This document shows positions 35,863 through 45,631 of a stretch of DNA of 64,000 bases, piece after piece. Every line of letters starts with the position of its first letter. The stretch's first letter is position 1. The position numbers and the translations under genes were made by a program. Source of the DNA: Serratia marcescens (GTDB taxonomy: Bacteria; Pseudomonadota; Gammaproteobacteria; Enterobacterales; Enterobacteriaceae); the NCBI RefSeq assembly GCF_001902635.1, contig NZ_MJAO01000004.1, positions 186,001 through 250,000 on the forward strand, written 5' to 3'. The notes under the pieces were generated by a model. It did no database searches. It was not told the origin of the DNA and saw only the letters and a list, made by a program, of their open reading frames with translations.

Positions 35863-36828
35863 GTGGAAAAAAAGAAAACCTTCCCGCAGCAGAAAAGCGG
35901 CCTGCATCCGCGCAACCGTCATCGTTCGCGCTACGACTTCCCGGCGCTGATCGCCAGCTGCCCGGCGCTGGCGCCGTTCGTGAAACCGAATGCCTGGGGC
36001 GATGTCTCGGTGGACTTCGCCGATCCGGCGGCGGTGAAAATGCTCAACCGTGCGCTGCTGCAACACTTTTACGGCATCGAACACTGGGATATTCCGGCTG
36101 ACTACCTGTGCCCGCCGATCCCCGGCCGCGCCGACTATCTGCACCACCTGGCGGATCTGCTGGCGACCAGCAACGGCGGCGAGATCCCGCGCGGCAAGGG
36201 CGTGGCGATCCTCGACGTCGGCGTCGGCGCCAACTGCATTTATCCGATCGTCGGCCTGCGCGAATACGGTTGGCGTTTCACCGGCTCCGAAATCGATCCG
36301 GTATCGCTCAACGCTGCCAAAATGATCGTCGAAATGAACCCGACGCTGCGCAACAGCGTGCGTTTGCGTCTGCAAAAGCAACCGGCGTCTATCTTTACCG
36401 GCATCATCGGCGCGGCCGAGAAGTTCGACGCTACCCTGTGCAACCCGCCGTTCCATGCCTCCGAACAGGAAGCGCGCGCCAGCACCCGCCGCAAGCTGCA
36501 TAAGTTGGGCAAAGGGGAGGTGGCCGACAAGCCGGTGCAAAACTTCGGCGGCAAGAACAACGAACTGTGGTGCGAAGGCGGCGAGGAGGCCTTCGTGCGC
36601 AAGATGGTGGAAGAAAGCGTCGGCAAGGCGACCCACTGCCTGTGGTTCACTTCGCTGATTTCAAAAAACACCACGCTGCCGGCCATCTATCATGCGTTGA
36701 AAGTGGCGGGCGCGGCCGAGGTGCGCACCATCGAGATGGCGCAGGGGCAGAAGATCAGCCGCTTCGTCGCCTGGACTTTCCATGACGCAGAACAACAGGC
36801 CGCTTGGGCGGCTGAGCGCTGGCGTTAA
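35863..36828 (+). CDS. rlmF: 23S rRNA (adenine-1618-N6)-methyltransferase RlmF
   Basis: 321-residue methyltransferase, E. coli RlmF (YbiN) being 308. The conserved start block [14 protein letters not shown], the SAM-binding [12 protein letters not shown] and catalytic NPPF (LCNPPFHAS, about residues 199-207) are present. It adds a methyl group to A1618 of 23S rRNA during ribosome assembly. GTG 35863 is chosen (AAGAGAG upstream); the longer reading from 35743 overlaps the divergent gene and has no family sequence. Confidence 0.9.
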   Translation: MEKKKTFPQQKSGLHPRNRHRSRYDFPALIASCPALAPFVKPNAWGDVSVDFADPAAVKMLNRALLQHFYGIEHWDIPADYLCPPIPGRADYLHHLADLLATSNGGEIPRGKGVAILDVGVGANCIYPIVGLREYGWRFTGSEIDPVSLNAAKMIVEMNPTLRNSVRLRLQKQPASIFTGIIGAAEKFDATLCNPPFHASEQEARASTRRKLHKLGKGEVADKPVQNFGGKNNELWCEGGEEAFVRKMVEESVGKATHCLWFTSLISKNTTLPAIYHALKVAGAAEVRTIEMAQGQKISRFVAWTFHDAEQQAAWAAERWR

Positions 36829-36834
36829 TCCTTC

Positions 36835-36860
36835 CGGCGCCGGTTATCTCACCGGCGCCG
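36835..36860 (+). terminator. Possible terminator after rlmF
   Basis: Perfect 10-bp inverted repeat CGGCGCCGGT / ACCGGCGCCG with a six-base loop lies 7 bp after the rlmF stop. It is followed by ACAAAAATCC, not a T-run, so it may work as a weak or factor-aided terminator. The following 270 bp is AT-rich and holds no gene. Confidence 0.5.
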
Positions 36861-37132
36861 ACAAAAATCCGCATTTTACCTTTCAATTTTCATCACTTAC
36901 GTTATTCTCAATACGGTTTTAATAATAAAAATCTTAGGCTGTAGGTTTATTTAAATTCGAATAATTACTTTACTGAATAAATAAAATTCATCCGGTTGAT
37001 ATCAATAACCAGAAGGATCGGCGCTGCCCGCTCCTTCCGCTATGGCACGCCCGCGTGTGGGCGCGGCGTGTGGTCAGGAAAAATAAGAAAAGCGCCAGAT
37101 TGCGCCATCATCTGCCACAAGGACTACACCTT
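36861..37132 (+). other. AT-rich leader of the chemoreceptor gene
   Basis: About 270 bp with no supported gene. 36880-37010 is AT-rich (including TTTAATAATAAAAATC and AATAAATAAAATTC) and probably contains the chemoreceptor promoter. A flagellar sigma-28 box was looked for and not convincingly found. The last part is GC-rich and reads only as leader. Confidence 0.35.
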
Positions 37133-38437
37133 ATGCTGTTACGATTCAGTCAGTTAACTCCCCACAAAGGCGCCGAACTGAGCGCGATAGAACATGCTGT
37201 TCCGATGATCGTTTTCTCACCCGACGGCGCGGTATTGCGCGCCAACGATCTTTTTCTCAGCACGCTGGGATTTCAGCGTGATGAAGTGATTGGCCAGCAT
37301 CACCGTATTTTCTGCGATCCGAACTATGTCGCCAGCCCGCTGTATCGCAAACATTGGGAAACGCTGAATAATGGTCAGCCCATCACGGACAATATAAAAC
37401 GCATCGCGAAAAACGGTGAGGCGGTGTGGTTGCAGGGCACTTACGCGCCGGTGCTGAACAAACAGGGCAAGGTGGTGGAGATCGTCAAGATCGCCAGTGA
37501 AGTGACCGAGCGAGTGACGCAGGCGCAGGAGCATCGCAGTTTGCTGGCGGCGCTGAATCGTTCGATGGCGATGATCGCCTTCACGCCGCAGGGCACCATT
37601 CTCAGCGCCAACGATAACATGCTGGCGCTGATGGGCTATCGGCTGGAAGAGGCGTGCGGGCAATCGCATGCGGTGCTGTGTTCGCCGGCGTTCGCCGCTT
37701 CCGACGACTATCGCCGGCACTGGCAGCGCCTGGCGCGCGGTGAGTTTATCACCGGGCGTTTTGAGCGCATCAACCAGCGCGGCGAGCGGGTATGGCTGGA
37801 AGCCAGCTACAACCCGATCCTCGACAACGAAGGCCAAGTGGTGAAGGTCGTGAAGATAGCCCAGGACATTACCCGCCTGATGCAACAACAGCAGCACGAA
37901 GAAGAGATGGTGCGCAACGCCCATCATCTGTCGCTTGATACCGATCGGCAGGCCGCGCAGGGCGCCGTCATCGTGCAACAGGCGGTGAAGGGCATGCAGC
38001 AGGTCGAAGCGGCGGCACGCGAAACCTCGGAAGTGATCACCGAACTGGGCAAGTGCTCCCAGCAGATCGGCACCATCGTCGAAGCCATTCGCAAAATCGC
38101 CTCCCAAACCAACTTGCTGGCGATTAACGCTTCCATCGAGGCCGCACACGCCGGTGAACACGGGCGCGGCTTCGCGGTGGTGGCCAATGAGGTGCGCACG
38201 CTGGCGGAACAGTCGCGCAAGGCGGCGACCGAGATCGAGCGCATGACCAAATCCATTCAGCAAGGCGTGGCGGCGGCGATCGCCGGGATGTCGACCTGCG
38301 TTGAACAGGCCGGCGGTGGCGTGGCGCTGACCCACGATGCCGGTGAAGTCATCAACCAGGTCAATGTCGGCATGCACGACGTGGTGAAGCTGATGCAGGC
38401 GTTTACTTCGGTGAAGCAGGGCGACGCGCTGCACTGA
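37133..38437 (+). CDS. Soluble PAS-PAS methyl-accepting chemotaxis protein
   Basis: 434-residue chemoreceptor without transmembrane segments. Two PAS domains (about residues 15-125 and 140-255, with repeated [15 protein letters not shown] and [15 protein letters not shown]) are followed by a coiled MCP signalling domain. Its hairpin tip is recognised by [43 protein letters not shown], in short. The PAS pair suggests sensing of redox state or an internal ligand, like Aer-type receptors but with no membrane anchor. Start ATG 37133 has AAGGACTACACCTT. No NWETF-type methylation tether at the end. Confidence 0.85.
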   Translation: MLLRFSQLTPHKGAELSAIEHAVPMIVFSPDGAVLRANDLFLSTLGFQRDEVIGQHHRIFCDPNYVASPLYRKHWETLNNGQPITDNIKRIAKNGEAVWLQGTYAPVLNKQGKVVEIVKIASEVTERVTQAQEHRSLLAALNRSMAMIAFTPQGTILSANDNMLALMGYRLEEACGQSHAVLCSPAFAASDDYRRHWQRLARGEFITGRFERINQRGERVWLEASYNPILDNEGQVVKVVKIAQDITRLMQQQQHEEEMVRNAHHLSLDTDRQAAQGAVIVQQAVKGMQQVEAAARETSEVITELGKCSQQIGTIVEAIRKIASQTNLLAINASIEAAHAGEHGRGFAVVANEVRTLAEQSRKAATEIERMTKSIQQGVAAAIAGMSTCVEQAGGGVALTHDAGEVINQVNVGMHDVVKLMQAFTSVKQGDALH

Positions 38438-38445
38438 GTTTCTGT

Positions 38446-38476
38446 GGCGCCGGTTCCGCAGGGGCCGGCGTTTTGG
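38446..38476 (+). terminator. Terminator after the chemoreceptor gene
   Basis: CGCCGG-N11-CCGGCG hairpin (38448-38470) followed by TTTT, starting 9 bp after the chemoreceptor stop. Stem is short (6 bp) but GC-rich. Confidence 0.5.
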
Positions 38477-38542
38477 TCTTATCGCCGACTTGCGCGCCGT
38501 TGAGCTGCGGTTCAATCTCGACGGCCTATGCTATCCTTAAAT

Positions 38543-38562
38543 ATGAACGAACGTTCGTTCAT
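38543..38562. promoter_or_regulatory. Perfect 20-bp palindrome, TetR operator
   Basis: ATGAACGAACGTTCGTTCAT reads the same on both strands and lies 61 bp upstream of the TetR gene. TetR-family operators are commonly short, perfect inverted repeats of this type. Likely autorepression and control of the downstream GNAT-hydrolase genes. Confidence 0.8.
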
Positions 38563-38622
38563 TAATCGCTATCGATTGTTTGACGGCGCCAGGCGCCGCC
38601 TTCACCGCTTCAGGAGTTGCCG

Positions 38623-39192
38623 ATGGGAAACCGAGAAAAGATTGTCGACGCCGCGCTGCACAGCTTTACCCATAAGGGGTTTCATCAGACCAGCATGCGG
38701 GACATCGCCCAGGCGGCGGGCGTCAGCGTCGGCAACCTCTACAACCACTTTGCCGGCAAGGAGGCGCTGATCGGCGAGATCGCACTGCTGGAAAACGGCG
38801 TCTTCGCCGAGTTCGCCGCCGGGTTGCGTGCCGCAGGAGGGCGGCCGAAACAGGCGCTGTCGGCCTTTTTTAGCGCCTATCATGCCTTTGTCGCCGAACC
38901 GGCCAATGTGCAGCTGTCGGCGGAGATCGTGGCGGAGGTGGCGCGTAATCCGGCGTTGGCCGCACAGTTCAGCGCCAACCAGCGGCAGTTGCTCGAAGCG
39001 CTGGCGGCGGTGATCGCCGACGCGCAGCAAACCGGTGAGATCGCGGCAGCGATAGCGCCATTGCAGCTCGCGCAGCTGATGCTGGACGTTATCGAAAGTC
39101 AGGCCTGGCGGCAGGCGATCTTTGCGTCGCGCTCGCCGGAGGATACCACGCCGGTTCAGCTGCTGGAGCAACTGCTCTACCGGCATCAATGA
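38623..39192 (+). CDS. TetR/AcrR family transcriptional regulator
   Basis: 189-residue regulator. The helix-turn-helix reads SMRDIAQAAGVSVGNLYNHFAGKEALI (about residues 24-50). The C-terminal all-helical domain likely binds a small ligand. ATG 38623 has CAGGAGTTGCCG upstream. A perfect palindrome lies before it, and a GNAT gene starts 3 bp after the stop, so the three genes (38.6-40.8 kb) look like one operon. Confidence 0.85.
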   Translation: MGNREKIVDAALHSFTHKGFHQTSMRDIAQAAGVSVGNLYNHFAGKEALIGEIALLENGVFAEFAAGLRAAGGRPKQALSAFFSAYHAFVAEPANVQLSAEIVAEVARNPALAAQFSANQRQLLEALAAVIADAQQTGEIAAAIAPLQLAQLMLDVIESQAWRQAIFASRSPEDTTPVQLLEQLLYRHQ

Positions 39193-39195
39193 GCA

Positions 39196-39849
39196 ATGAG
39201 CGAGGTCGATATGCTGCACGTAGAGCTTTACCGCGAATCTTACCGTCTGCAAACGGCGGCGTTGATCTACGCCGCCTTCTGCGACAAGTTTCAACGCGCG
39301 CGCCGCCTGAGCCCCCGGCAGCAGTGGCGTCTGTTTTATCAGCTATGGAGCTGGAAACAGAGCGGCGGCAGGGAGCGCAGCTTCGTCGTGAAACGGGATG
39401 AACAGGTGGTGGCGGCCTTTGCCCTCAACGCCGCCGACGGTGAAGGAAACGCCGGGCTGCGCCCGCGCGAATTGCCGATCTGGCGACTGTGTCGGCGCTA
39501 CGGCTGGCTGAACTTTTGGCGCATGTATCTGCAAATTGCGGTGTTGCACCACGCCCCGGCGGCCGATGAGCTGTATCTCTCTTACCTGGCAGTCGCTGAG
39601 AGCCAGCGCGGCAAGGGGGTGGGGAACTGGCTGTTGCAGTGGATGGACGACTACGCCGCCGGGCCGGGCGCGGGCCGGCGCCTGAGCCTGCACGTCAGCC
39701 GGCGCAACGTCGACGCGCAGCGCCTGTATCAGCGCTGCGGTTTTCAGGTGCGGTGCGAAGAACATTACGCCTCGTTGGGGCTGCTGTTCGGCCAGGCCGA
39801 CTGGGTGTTGATGGAAAGACGCAGCGGGGAGGCGGCGTGCGTAAAATAG
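39196..39849 (+). CDS. GNAT family acetyltransferase
   Basis: 217-residue GNAT protein. The CoA motif reads AVAESQRGKGVGNWLLQW (about residues 130-147), then LHVSRRNVDAQRLYQRCGF, a hallmark of the fold. Starts right after the TetR gene and its last codons overlap the hydrolase start. Probable substrates are amines or antibiotics, but nothing specific is seen. Confidence 0.8.
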   Translation: MSEVDMLHVELYRESYRLQTAALIYAAFCDKFQRARRLSPRQQWRLFYQLWSWKQSGGRERSFVVKRDEQVVAAFALNAADGEGNAGLRPRELPIWRLCRRYGWLNFWRMYLQIAVLHHAPAADELYLSYLAVAESQRGKGVGNWLLQWMDDYAAGPGAGRRLSLHVSRRNVDAQRLYQRCGFQVRCEEHYASLGLLFGQADWVLMERRSGEAACVK

Positions 39850-40847
39850 GGCTATGCATTGGCGTGCTGTTGCCGCTGGCGCTCGGCTGGGTGATTTACG
39901 CCAACGATTTTCGCTTTGACGCCGAACCGATCGCGGTGACCGCGGGCGGCAATCGGCTGACCGGTACGCTGGTGCTGCCGAAGCATGCGCCGGTCAAGCC
40001 CGGCGTCGTGGTATTCGTGCACGGCGATGGGCCGGCCAACGCCAGCCGCGATGAAGGCTACTACGGCATTTGGGAGGCGATGGCGCAACAGGGCTACGCG
40101 GTTTTATCCTTCGATAAGCCGGGCGTTGGCGGTTCCGGCGGCAACTGGCTGCATCAGACCATGGCCGACCGCGCGCGGGAAACCGCCGATATCATCGATT
40201 GGGCCAGGCGGGACGGGCGCTTTGATGCACGCTGCGTGGGGCTGTGGGGCACCAGCCAGGCGGGGTGGGTGATGCCGGAGGTGGCGCGTTTGCGCCCCGA
40301 CATCGCCTTTACGCTGGCGTTGGCGCCGGCGATCAACTGGCTGCGGCAGGGGCGTTACAACACCCGGGCGGCGATGGCGGCGGCGGGGGACGATGAAGCG
40401 CTGATCCAGGCGCGCGAGGCGCACTGGCGGCAGATCCAGACGCTGCTCGAACAACCGGACGGTTACGCACAATACCGCCGTGAGTATGGTGGCGCCGCAT
40501 CGTTGAGCGCCGACCGCTGGCGCTTTATTCGCGCCAACATGGCCAGCGACGCGACGGCGGGATTGCGCTATTTCAAAACGCCGATACACCTGATACTGGG
40601 CGGGCGCGACGTCAATGTGGACGCGGATGAAACCGAGCGCGTTTATCGGCGGATGATTCCGGCTTCGCTGTTGACGGTCACGCGCATCGAAGCGGCCGAT
40701 CACATGATGGTTAAACCGCTGTTCGCCCGCCATCCGTGGCTGATCAACGTGGTTGGCCTGTTTGCGCCGCGCTCGGTGCAATATGACGCCTACCGGCGAG
40801 ACATCGCGGATTTTCTGGCCGCTCAGCCCTGCGGCCAGGGGCGCTGA
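39837..40847 (+). CDS. Membrane-anchored alpha/beta hydrolase
   Basis: 336-residue hydrolase with an N-terminal hydrophobic anchor (MRKIGLCIGVLLPLALGWVI, about residues 1-20) followed by an alpha/beta fold. The oxyanion loop HGDGPAN (about 63-69) and the nucleophile elbow GTSQAGW (Ser at about residue 142) are present, with a late DHMM His motif. GTG 39837 overlaps the GNAT gene by 13 bp and has GGGGAGG upstream. With TetR and GNAT it makes a small detoxification-type operon. Confidence 0.78.
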   Translation: MRKIGLCIGVLLPLALGWVIYANDFRFDAEPIAVTAGGNRLTGTLVLPKHAPVKPGVVVFVHGDGPANASRDEGYYGIWEAMAQQGYAVLSFDKPGVGGSGGNWLHQTMADRARETADIIDWARRDGRFDARCVGLWGTSQAGWVMPEVARLRPDIAFTLALAPAINWLRQGRYNTRAAMAAAGDDEALIQAREAHWRQIQTLLEQPDGYAQYRREYGGAASLSADRWRFIRANMASDATAGLRYFKTPIHLILGGRDVNVDADETERVYRRMIPASLLTVTRIEAADHMMVKPLFARHPWLINVVGLFAPRSVQYDAYRRDIADFLAAQPCGQGR

Positions 40848-40891
40848 ACATGGTGAGGGTGAGAATGACGATCGGAGGCAAAGCATGAAAG

Positions 40892-40916
40892 CGGCGGGCG
40901 CGCGGCGCACCCGCCG
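40892..40916 (-). terminator. GC-rich hairpin between convergent genes
   Basis: CGGCGGG-N11-CCCGCCG stem between the hydrolase gene (stop 40847) and glnQ (stop 40931). On the minus strand it is followed by CTTTCA. Weak or no T-run; the call rests on position. Confidence 0.35.
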
Positions 40917-40930
40917 TTAAGCGGTCGGGA

Positions 40931-41653
40931 TCAGGACACGTGCTGCAGGAACTCCTGCAGGCGCGGGCTTGGCGGGTGGTTGATCAGATCGTGCGGGTTG
41001 CCGTCTTCGGCAATCCGGCCCTTGTCGATAAAGATCAGGCGCGACGCCACTTTTTCGGCAAAGCCGACTTCGTGGGTGACGATGACCATCGTCATGCCTT
41101 CCTCGGCCAGATCCTGCATCACCTTCAGCACTTCGTGGCGCAGCTCCGGATCGAGCGCGGAGGTCGGCTCGTCAAACAGCATCATTTTCGGCTTCACCGC
41201 CAGCGCGCGCGCGATCGCCACACGCTGCTGCTGGCCGCCCGACAGCTCGGACGGATAGTGATGGGCACGCTCCGCCAGACCGACCTTGGCCAGCAGCTCG
41301 CGCGCCAGCTTTTCCGCATCGGACTTCTTCGCGCCGCGCACGCGGATCGGGCCGAAGGCGACGTTTTCCAGCGCCGTCAGGTGCGGGAACAGGTAGAACT
41401 GCTGGAACACCATGCCGGCTTCCTGGCGGATCAAGCGATCGTCCACTTTCGGATCGTTGGCTTTCAGGCCATCGACGATCAGATCGCCGCTGGTGACCTC
41501 TTCCAGCTTGTTGATGCAGCGCAGCAGGGTGGACTTGCCGGAGCCGGACGGCCCGATGATCACCACCACTTCACCTTTGTCGATCTTCAAATCGATGTTG
41601 TGCAGCACCTGGGTTTGGCCAAAATGCTTGGAGACGTTTTTAAATTCAATCAC
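40931..41653 (-). CDS. glnQ: Glutamine ABC transporter ATP-binding protein GlnQ
   Basis: 240-residue ATPase, same length as E. coli GlnQ. Walker [10 protein letters not shown] (about residues 34-42), signature LSGGQQQR, Walker [15 protein letters not shown] and switch VTHEVGFAE. Last gene of glnHPQ; starts overlapping the glnP stop (ATGA). It energises glutamine uptake via GlnP and GlnH. Confidence 0.93.
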   Translation of the reverse strand: MIEFKNVSKHFGQTQVLHNIDLKIDKGEVVVIIGPSGSGKSTLLRCINKLEEVTSGDLIVDGLKANDPKVDDRLIRQEAGMVFQQFYLFPHLTALENVAFGPIRVRGAKKSDAEKLARELLAKVGLAERAHHYPSELSGGQQQRVAIARALAVKPKMMLFDEPTSALDPELRHEVLKVMQDLAEEGMTMVIVTHEVGFAEKVASRLIFIDKGRIAEDGNPHDLINHPPSPRLQEFLQHVS

Positions 41654-42309
41654 AGGATTTTCATCCTTCTTTCCAGACGACGCAGCACGAAGCTCAGCAC
41701 CAGGGTAATAATCAGATAGATAACCGCCACGGCGCTCCAGATTTCCAGCGCGCGGAAGTTACCGGCAATAATTTCCTGCCCCTGACGGGTCAGTTCCGCC
41801 ACGCCGATCACGATGAACAGCGAGGTGTCTTTGATGCTGATGATCCACTGGTTACCCAGCGGCGGCAGCATGCGGCGCAGCGCCAGCGGCATGATGACGT
41901 AGCGAATGGTTTCGCGGCGCGACAGGCCGAGCGCCAGGCCGGCTTCGCGGAAGCCGTTATGGATAGACAGCACCGCGCCGCGGGTGATTTCCGCGATGTA
42001 GGCGCCGGAGTTGATCATGATGGTCACCACCGCCGCGGTGAACGGATCGATGCGCAAGTCGCTGAATGCCATCGGCAGGGCGAAGTAAATGAACATCACC
42101 TGCACCACGATCGGCGTGCCACGGATCACTTCGATGAACACCAGCGCGATATGGTTGGCGATCCAACCGCCGTAGGTACGGGCAAAGCCGGCGACGAGGC
42201 CGATGATCAGGCCGCCAATCAGACCGAGGACCGAAATCCACAGGGTCATTTTGGCGCCTTCTAACAAGATAGGAATGGCGGGCCAGATGGCGCTCCAGTC
42301 GAACTGCAT
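41650..42309 (-). CDS. glnP: Glutamine ABC transporter permease GlnP
   Basis: 219 residues, as in E. coli. Membrane protein with about five helices and the permease loop [22 protein letters not shown] (about residues 125-146). ATG 42309 is right for length and has GGGAGAAATATC upstream; a reading from 42354 runs into the hairpin region. Overlaps glnQ by ATGA. Confidence 0.92.
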   Translation of the reverse strand: MQFDWSAIWPAIPILLEGAKMTLWISVLGLIGGLIIGLVAGFARTYGGWIANHIALVFIEVIRGTPIVVQVMFIYFALPMAFSDLRIDPFTAAVVTIMINSGAYIAEITRGAVLSIHNGFREAGLALGLSRRETIRYVIMPLALRRMLPPLGNQWIISIKDTSLFIVIGVAELTRQGQEIIAGNFRALEIWSAVAVIYLIITLVLSFVLRRLERRMKIL

Positions 42310-42355
42310 GATATTTCTCCCGGTGATCCCAAACGTGGGTATCAGATACAACAAA

Positions 42356-42383
42356 GCGCAGGGGGTTAAGCGACCCCCTGTGC
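42356..42383 (-). terminator. Intercistronic hairpin between glnH and glnP
   Basis: 11-bp stem (42356-42366 with 42373-42383), GCGCAGGGGGT / ACCCCCTGTGC with one G-T pair, six-base loop. It lies between glnH (stop 42413) and glnP (start 42309), with only AACTTA-type sequence after it. Such an element usually protects glnH mRNA or attenuates read-through, explaining more binding protein than channel. It is not a strong full terminator. Confidence 0.6.
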
Positions 42384-42412
42384 TTAAGTTAATAGCTTGC
42401 CAAATTCACAGC

Positions 42413-43183
<771 letters not shown>

Positions 43184-43214
43184 TTACCCATTTTTTATAT
43201 TGCAGTTGGTGCCA

Positions 43215-43230
43215 TGAAAAAATCGTGCCA
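43215..43230 (-). promoter_or_regulatory. Sigma-54 promoter of glnHPQ
   Basis: Minus-strand TGGCACGATTTTTTCA fits the -24/-12 form with a T in place of G in the -12 GC (TTTCA for TTGCA). I recall the same variant from E. coli glnHp2 (memory, not checked). It lies 60 bp upstream of glnH. A sequence nearer the gene, TGGCACCAACTGCA, has wrong spacing and is not counted. Confidence 0.75.
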
Positions 43231-43301
43231 TGTTTTCAACTACTATAAAAACAAAGAGTTACTGCGTGATGTTGTGCCGACAAGGCGAATTGTTATGGGT
43301 G

Positions 43302-43350
43302 TGCACCAAACTGAGGCACCGAAATGGTGCGTAAGAATTATCTTGGTGCA
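43302..43350. promoter_or_regulatory. NtrC-type binding sites upstream of glnHPQ
   Basis: GGCACCGAAATGGTGCG (43315-43331) has the GCACC-N4-GGTGC symmetry of NtrC sites. Overlapping it is TGCACCAAACTGAGGCA (43302-43318), a degenerate second site. A third half-site, TTGGTGCA, lies at 43343-43350. About 85-120 bp upstream of the sigma-54 promoter, in line with known enhancer spacing. Confidence 0.7.
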
Positions 43351-43494
43351 CGGGGCTATCATTAACCAAATTTTGGCTGTGAAACAACCGATCTTTAACG
43401 TTTTTGCTTCAATATTGATAACTAACTCTAACTTTCATGTCGCGCTGACGGTGCAAGCGGGGGCGTGGGCGGTGAAAAAGAGCAGCAGATAATG

Positions 43495-43761
43495 CTAGCG
43501 CAACTGGCTGTCTTTGCTGCCGCGCCGGTTGTACAGGCTGGCCGCGGCCTGTTTTTTATCTTGCTCGGCTTGGCAGGCGAGGCAAAAGCGCACGCCTTTC
43601 AACGCCTTGCGGCGTGCCTCGGGGATCGCCTCCCCGCATTCCTGACAATAACGTTCGCTCTCGCCGTGCCCGAGCGCTTCACGCGCGCGCTGCACCGCAT
43701 CGTCGACGGTGGAATCGATTTGATCTTGCACGGCGCCGTCCGCCGCCCAGCCGCTCGCCAT
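43495..43761 (-). CDS. ybiI: DksA/TraR-type zinc-finger protein YbiI
   Basis: 88 residues, the same as E. coli YbiI. C4 zinc finger (CQECGEAIPEARRKA...CLACQ, Cys near residues 39, 42, 60 and 63). It ends in GYNRR-type SLYNRRGSKDSQLR. Its role is not firmly known; relatives bind RNA polymerase. ATG 43761 has AAGGAGG 5 nt upstream; an ATG at 43764 would be too close. Confidence 0.88.
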   Translation of the reverse strand: MASGWAADGAVQDQIDSTVDDAVQRAREALGHGESERYCQECGEAIPEARRKALKGVRFCLACQAEQDKKQAAASLYNRRGSKDSQLR

Positions 43762-43829
43762 CATGACCTCCTTGCAAGGTTGCCTTAACGCTTAATATGG
43801 TCCGTTTTTTGTACAATGCAACGGTCGCG

Positions 43830-43888
43830 CAAAAGAAAACAGACCGGGCAAAGCCCAGCCTGTTCTGCCCGGAACGACGGGCGGTCTG
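43830..43888 (-). terminator. Terminator after dps
   Basis: Minus-strand stem CAGACCG (43888-43882) with CGGTCTG (43846-43840) encloses a second hairpin and is followed by TTTTCTTTT. Located right after the dps stop at 43902. Confidence 0.55.
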
Positions 43889-43901
43889 CAACGCTTTCGC
43901 G

Positions 43902-44405
43902 TTATTCGATATTGGATTCGATGAACCACAGGAACTTGTCCAGATCGCGCGAAGCGGCGGTGAACATGTCGGCGGTGTCTTCGTCTTCCACTTCGGTAAT
44001 GGCTTTTCGAATGTCATTCGCTACCGCGCCGTAGCGATCGGCCAGCGCTTGCAGGTGCTCTTGCACGCTGTGGATATGCGTCGGGTAGCTTTTCAGCGGC
44101 GTCTGATCGTTGACCGCTTGTACCGTACCCAGCGCCACGCCGCCCAGTTGCACCACGCGCTCGGCGAAGGTGTCCTGGTGTTCGATGATGGCAGTGCGGA
44201 AGCCGTCCAGCATTTCATGGACCGCGATGAAGTTCGCGCCACGCATGTTCCAGTGCGCCTGTTTAGTGATCAACGAGAGATCGATGAATTGCACGACCTG
44301 ACGGTTCAGCGCCTTGATGGCGGCCAGTTTGATTTTTTCGTCCAGATCGTTACGGGTATACAGCAGATCAGAAGATTTCGTTTTCACCAGTTTAGCGGTA
44401 CTCAT
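43902..44405 (-). CDS. dps: DNA-protecting starvation ferritin Dps
   Basis: 167 residues, matching E. coli Dps. Twelve-subunit iron-storage and DNA-binding protein. The ferroxidase residues are in AHWNMRG (His) and [23 protein letters not shown] (His, Asp, Glu). N-terminal Lys-rich tail ([11 protein letters not shown]) binds DNA. Controlled in E. coli by OxyR, sigma-S and IHF; not confirmed here. ATG 44405 is preceded by AGAGGATATTTGAT. Confidence 0.94.
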   Translation of the reverse strand: MSTAKLVKTKSSDLLYTRNDLDEKIKLAAIKALNRQVVQFIDLSLITKQAHWNMRGANFIAVHEMLDGFRTAIIEHQDTFAERVVQLGGVALGTVQAVNDQTPLKSYPTHIHSVQEHLQALADRYGAVANDIRKAITEVEDEDTADMFTAASRDLDKFLWFIESNIE

Positions 44406-45033
44406 ATCAAATATCCTCTTGATGAGTCGTTGTCCTATTTCGTTACGGGGGTAATTATAGCAGGGATACTCTCTTTTACCGTGCGTAACGGGCTATTTCA
44501 TTAATAGGTCAGGCCTTATGCTGATATTTTATTTAAATTTATTATTTTAATTAATTTTTTGATTTTCATGCTTATTTTATATTTGTATCGGGTGGTTATT
44601 ATTTTCTTTCGGGACGATTTATCCCTGTGACGGTATTTTGTTTTTACGCAATGCGTAAGGTTAAATACCTGGTTTGTTACCGTGATGTTAATTTAAAGTC
44701 CGTTCATGTTGATAGCGGTAATTGATGCGCTACAGTAGGGGGAATTACCCCTTCTCTTTTTGTCTGCGAGTGATGAAATTAACGTCGTCGGCACCAGCGG
44801 CAAAAGCACCCTGGTGCGTGCCGACGCATGGCCAGCAAAAACGAGCTGTGGCCGGGTACCGGCAATCGAGAAAGCGCTTTCTTCAGCCGCGGGTCGTTCG
44901 TGCTCTGGACGATCCGCAGCTACCATAGAAACCGACGGAAATACCTGGCGGAGATGGGCGATACCGGGGGCCGTTTCATGCGCTTGCGCTCACCCCGCCA
45001 GGGCGCCGATTTTTTACGGACGCTGCCGCAGGC
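44406..45033. other. Gene-free region between dps and YhcH gene
   Basis: 628 bp. The first 230 bp is AT-rich (including long A/T runs at 44520-44600) and holds the dps promoter. From about 44750 to 45050 the base composition becomes GC-rich and weakly protein-like ORFs exist on both strands (for example ATG 44828-45052 plus, 74 residues, without a ribosome binding site). None has a recognisable motif, so no gene is called. It could be a decayed gene. Confidence 0.4.
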
Positions 45034-45501
45034 TCACAGCAACAGTCGGTGATGGATCCTGACCACCGCTTTCTTAATCTGCTGCGGCTGCTGCCACAGG
45101 CAACCGGTTTTGTGCGGCTCCATCTGGAAAAAGATTGCGAACATGCCGTGCGTCATATGCAGCGTTTGCGGGTGGCGCTTGATATCCAGCAGCAGGAGCT
45201 CGCTGTTTTCCGCATGCGGTTGCTCGCGGTGCCAGTCGCCGGCCAGACCGTATTCGATGCGCTCCTCACCGCTGATCAGCAGATGCAGCGCGATGTACTC
45301 CTGATGCATTTCGGCGCGCTTCTCCGCCGCCGGCGTGGTGGTCAGCGTCATCACGTCCATAAAGATATTGTCGCCGTCGATCGGGTGCCGTCCCGGCGCC
45401 AGTTCGAGCAGGTCGCATTGACGCAATTCGGTAAGGGTTGAAACCAGCGCCGGCGCGAGTCCGCGGCCGAAGCGAGGGTTGAACAGGCTGTTGTGAATCA
45501 C
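45034..45501 (-). CDS. YhcH/YjgK/YiaL family protein
   Basis: 155-residue cupin-like protein of the EbgC/YhcH family (beta-galactosidase/sialic-acid or uronate-related). Matching segments are LLELAPGRHPIDGDNIFM and EMHQEYIALHLLISGEERIEYG. In other bacteria it is linked to sugar-acid catabolism; here it lies between dps and rhtA with no sugar genes. GTG 45501 has GGAGAATAACA upstream. Confidence 0.78.
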   Translation of the reverse strand: MIHNSLFNPRFGRGLAPALVSTLTELRQCDLLELAPGRHPIDGDNIFMDVMTLTTTPAAEKRAEMHQEYIALHLLISGEERIEYGLAGDWHREQPHAENSELLLLDIKRHPQTLHMTHGMFAIFFQMEPHKTGCLWQQPQQIKKAVVRIHHRLLL

Positions 45502-45631
45502 TGTTATTCTCCATGTGAGCGAAAGTCCAAAGAGCCTGCGGTACAGGCTGAAGGAAAGTATGCCGACTTGTCACGCGGAAAACAGTTAACCCGCCTGCAT
45601 TCCGGCTTTGCGGTATACAGGCGGGCGGGGA

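Noticed and set aside
40885-40920. 11-codon ORF after the hydrolase gene
   Set aside because: No ribosome binding site and it overlaps the hairpin between convergent genes.
43196-43216. Second TGGCAC-type sequence near glnH as sigma-54 promoter
   Set aside because: GG-to-GC spacing is 8 bp instead of 10, so it cannot serve as a -24/-12 box.
44828-45052. 74-codon plus-strand ORF
   Set aside because: No ribosome binding site, no family motif, and it overlaps the YhcH gene end; kept only as an open question.
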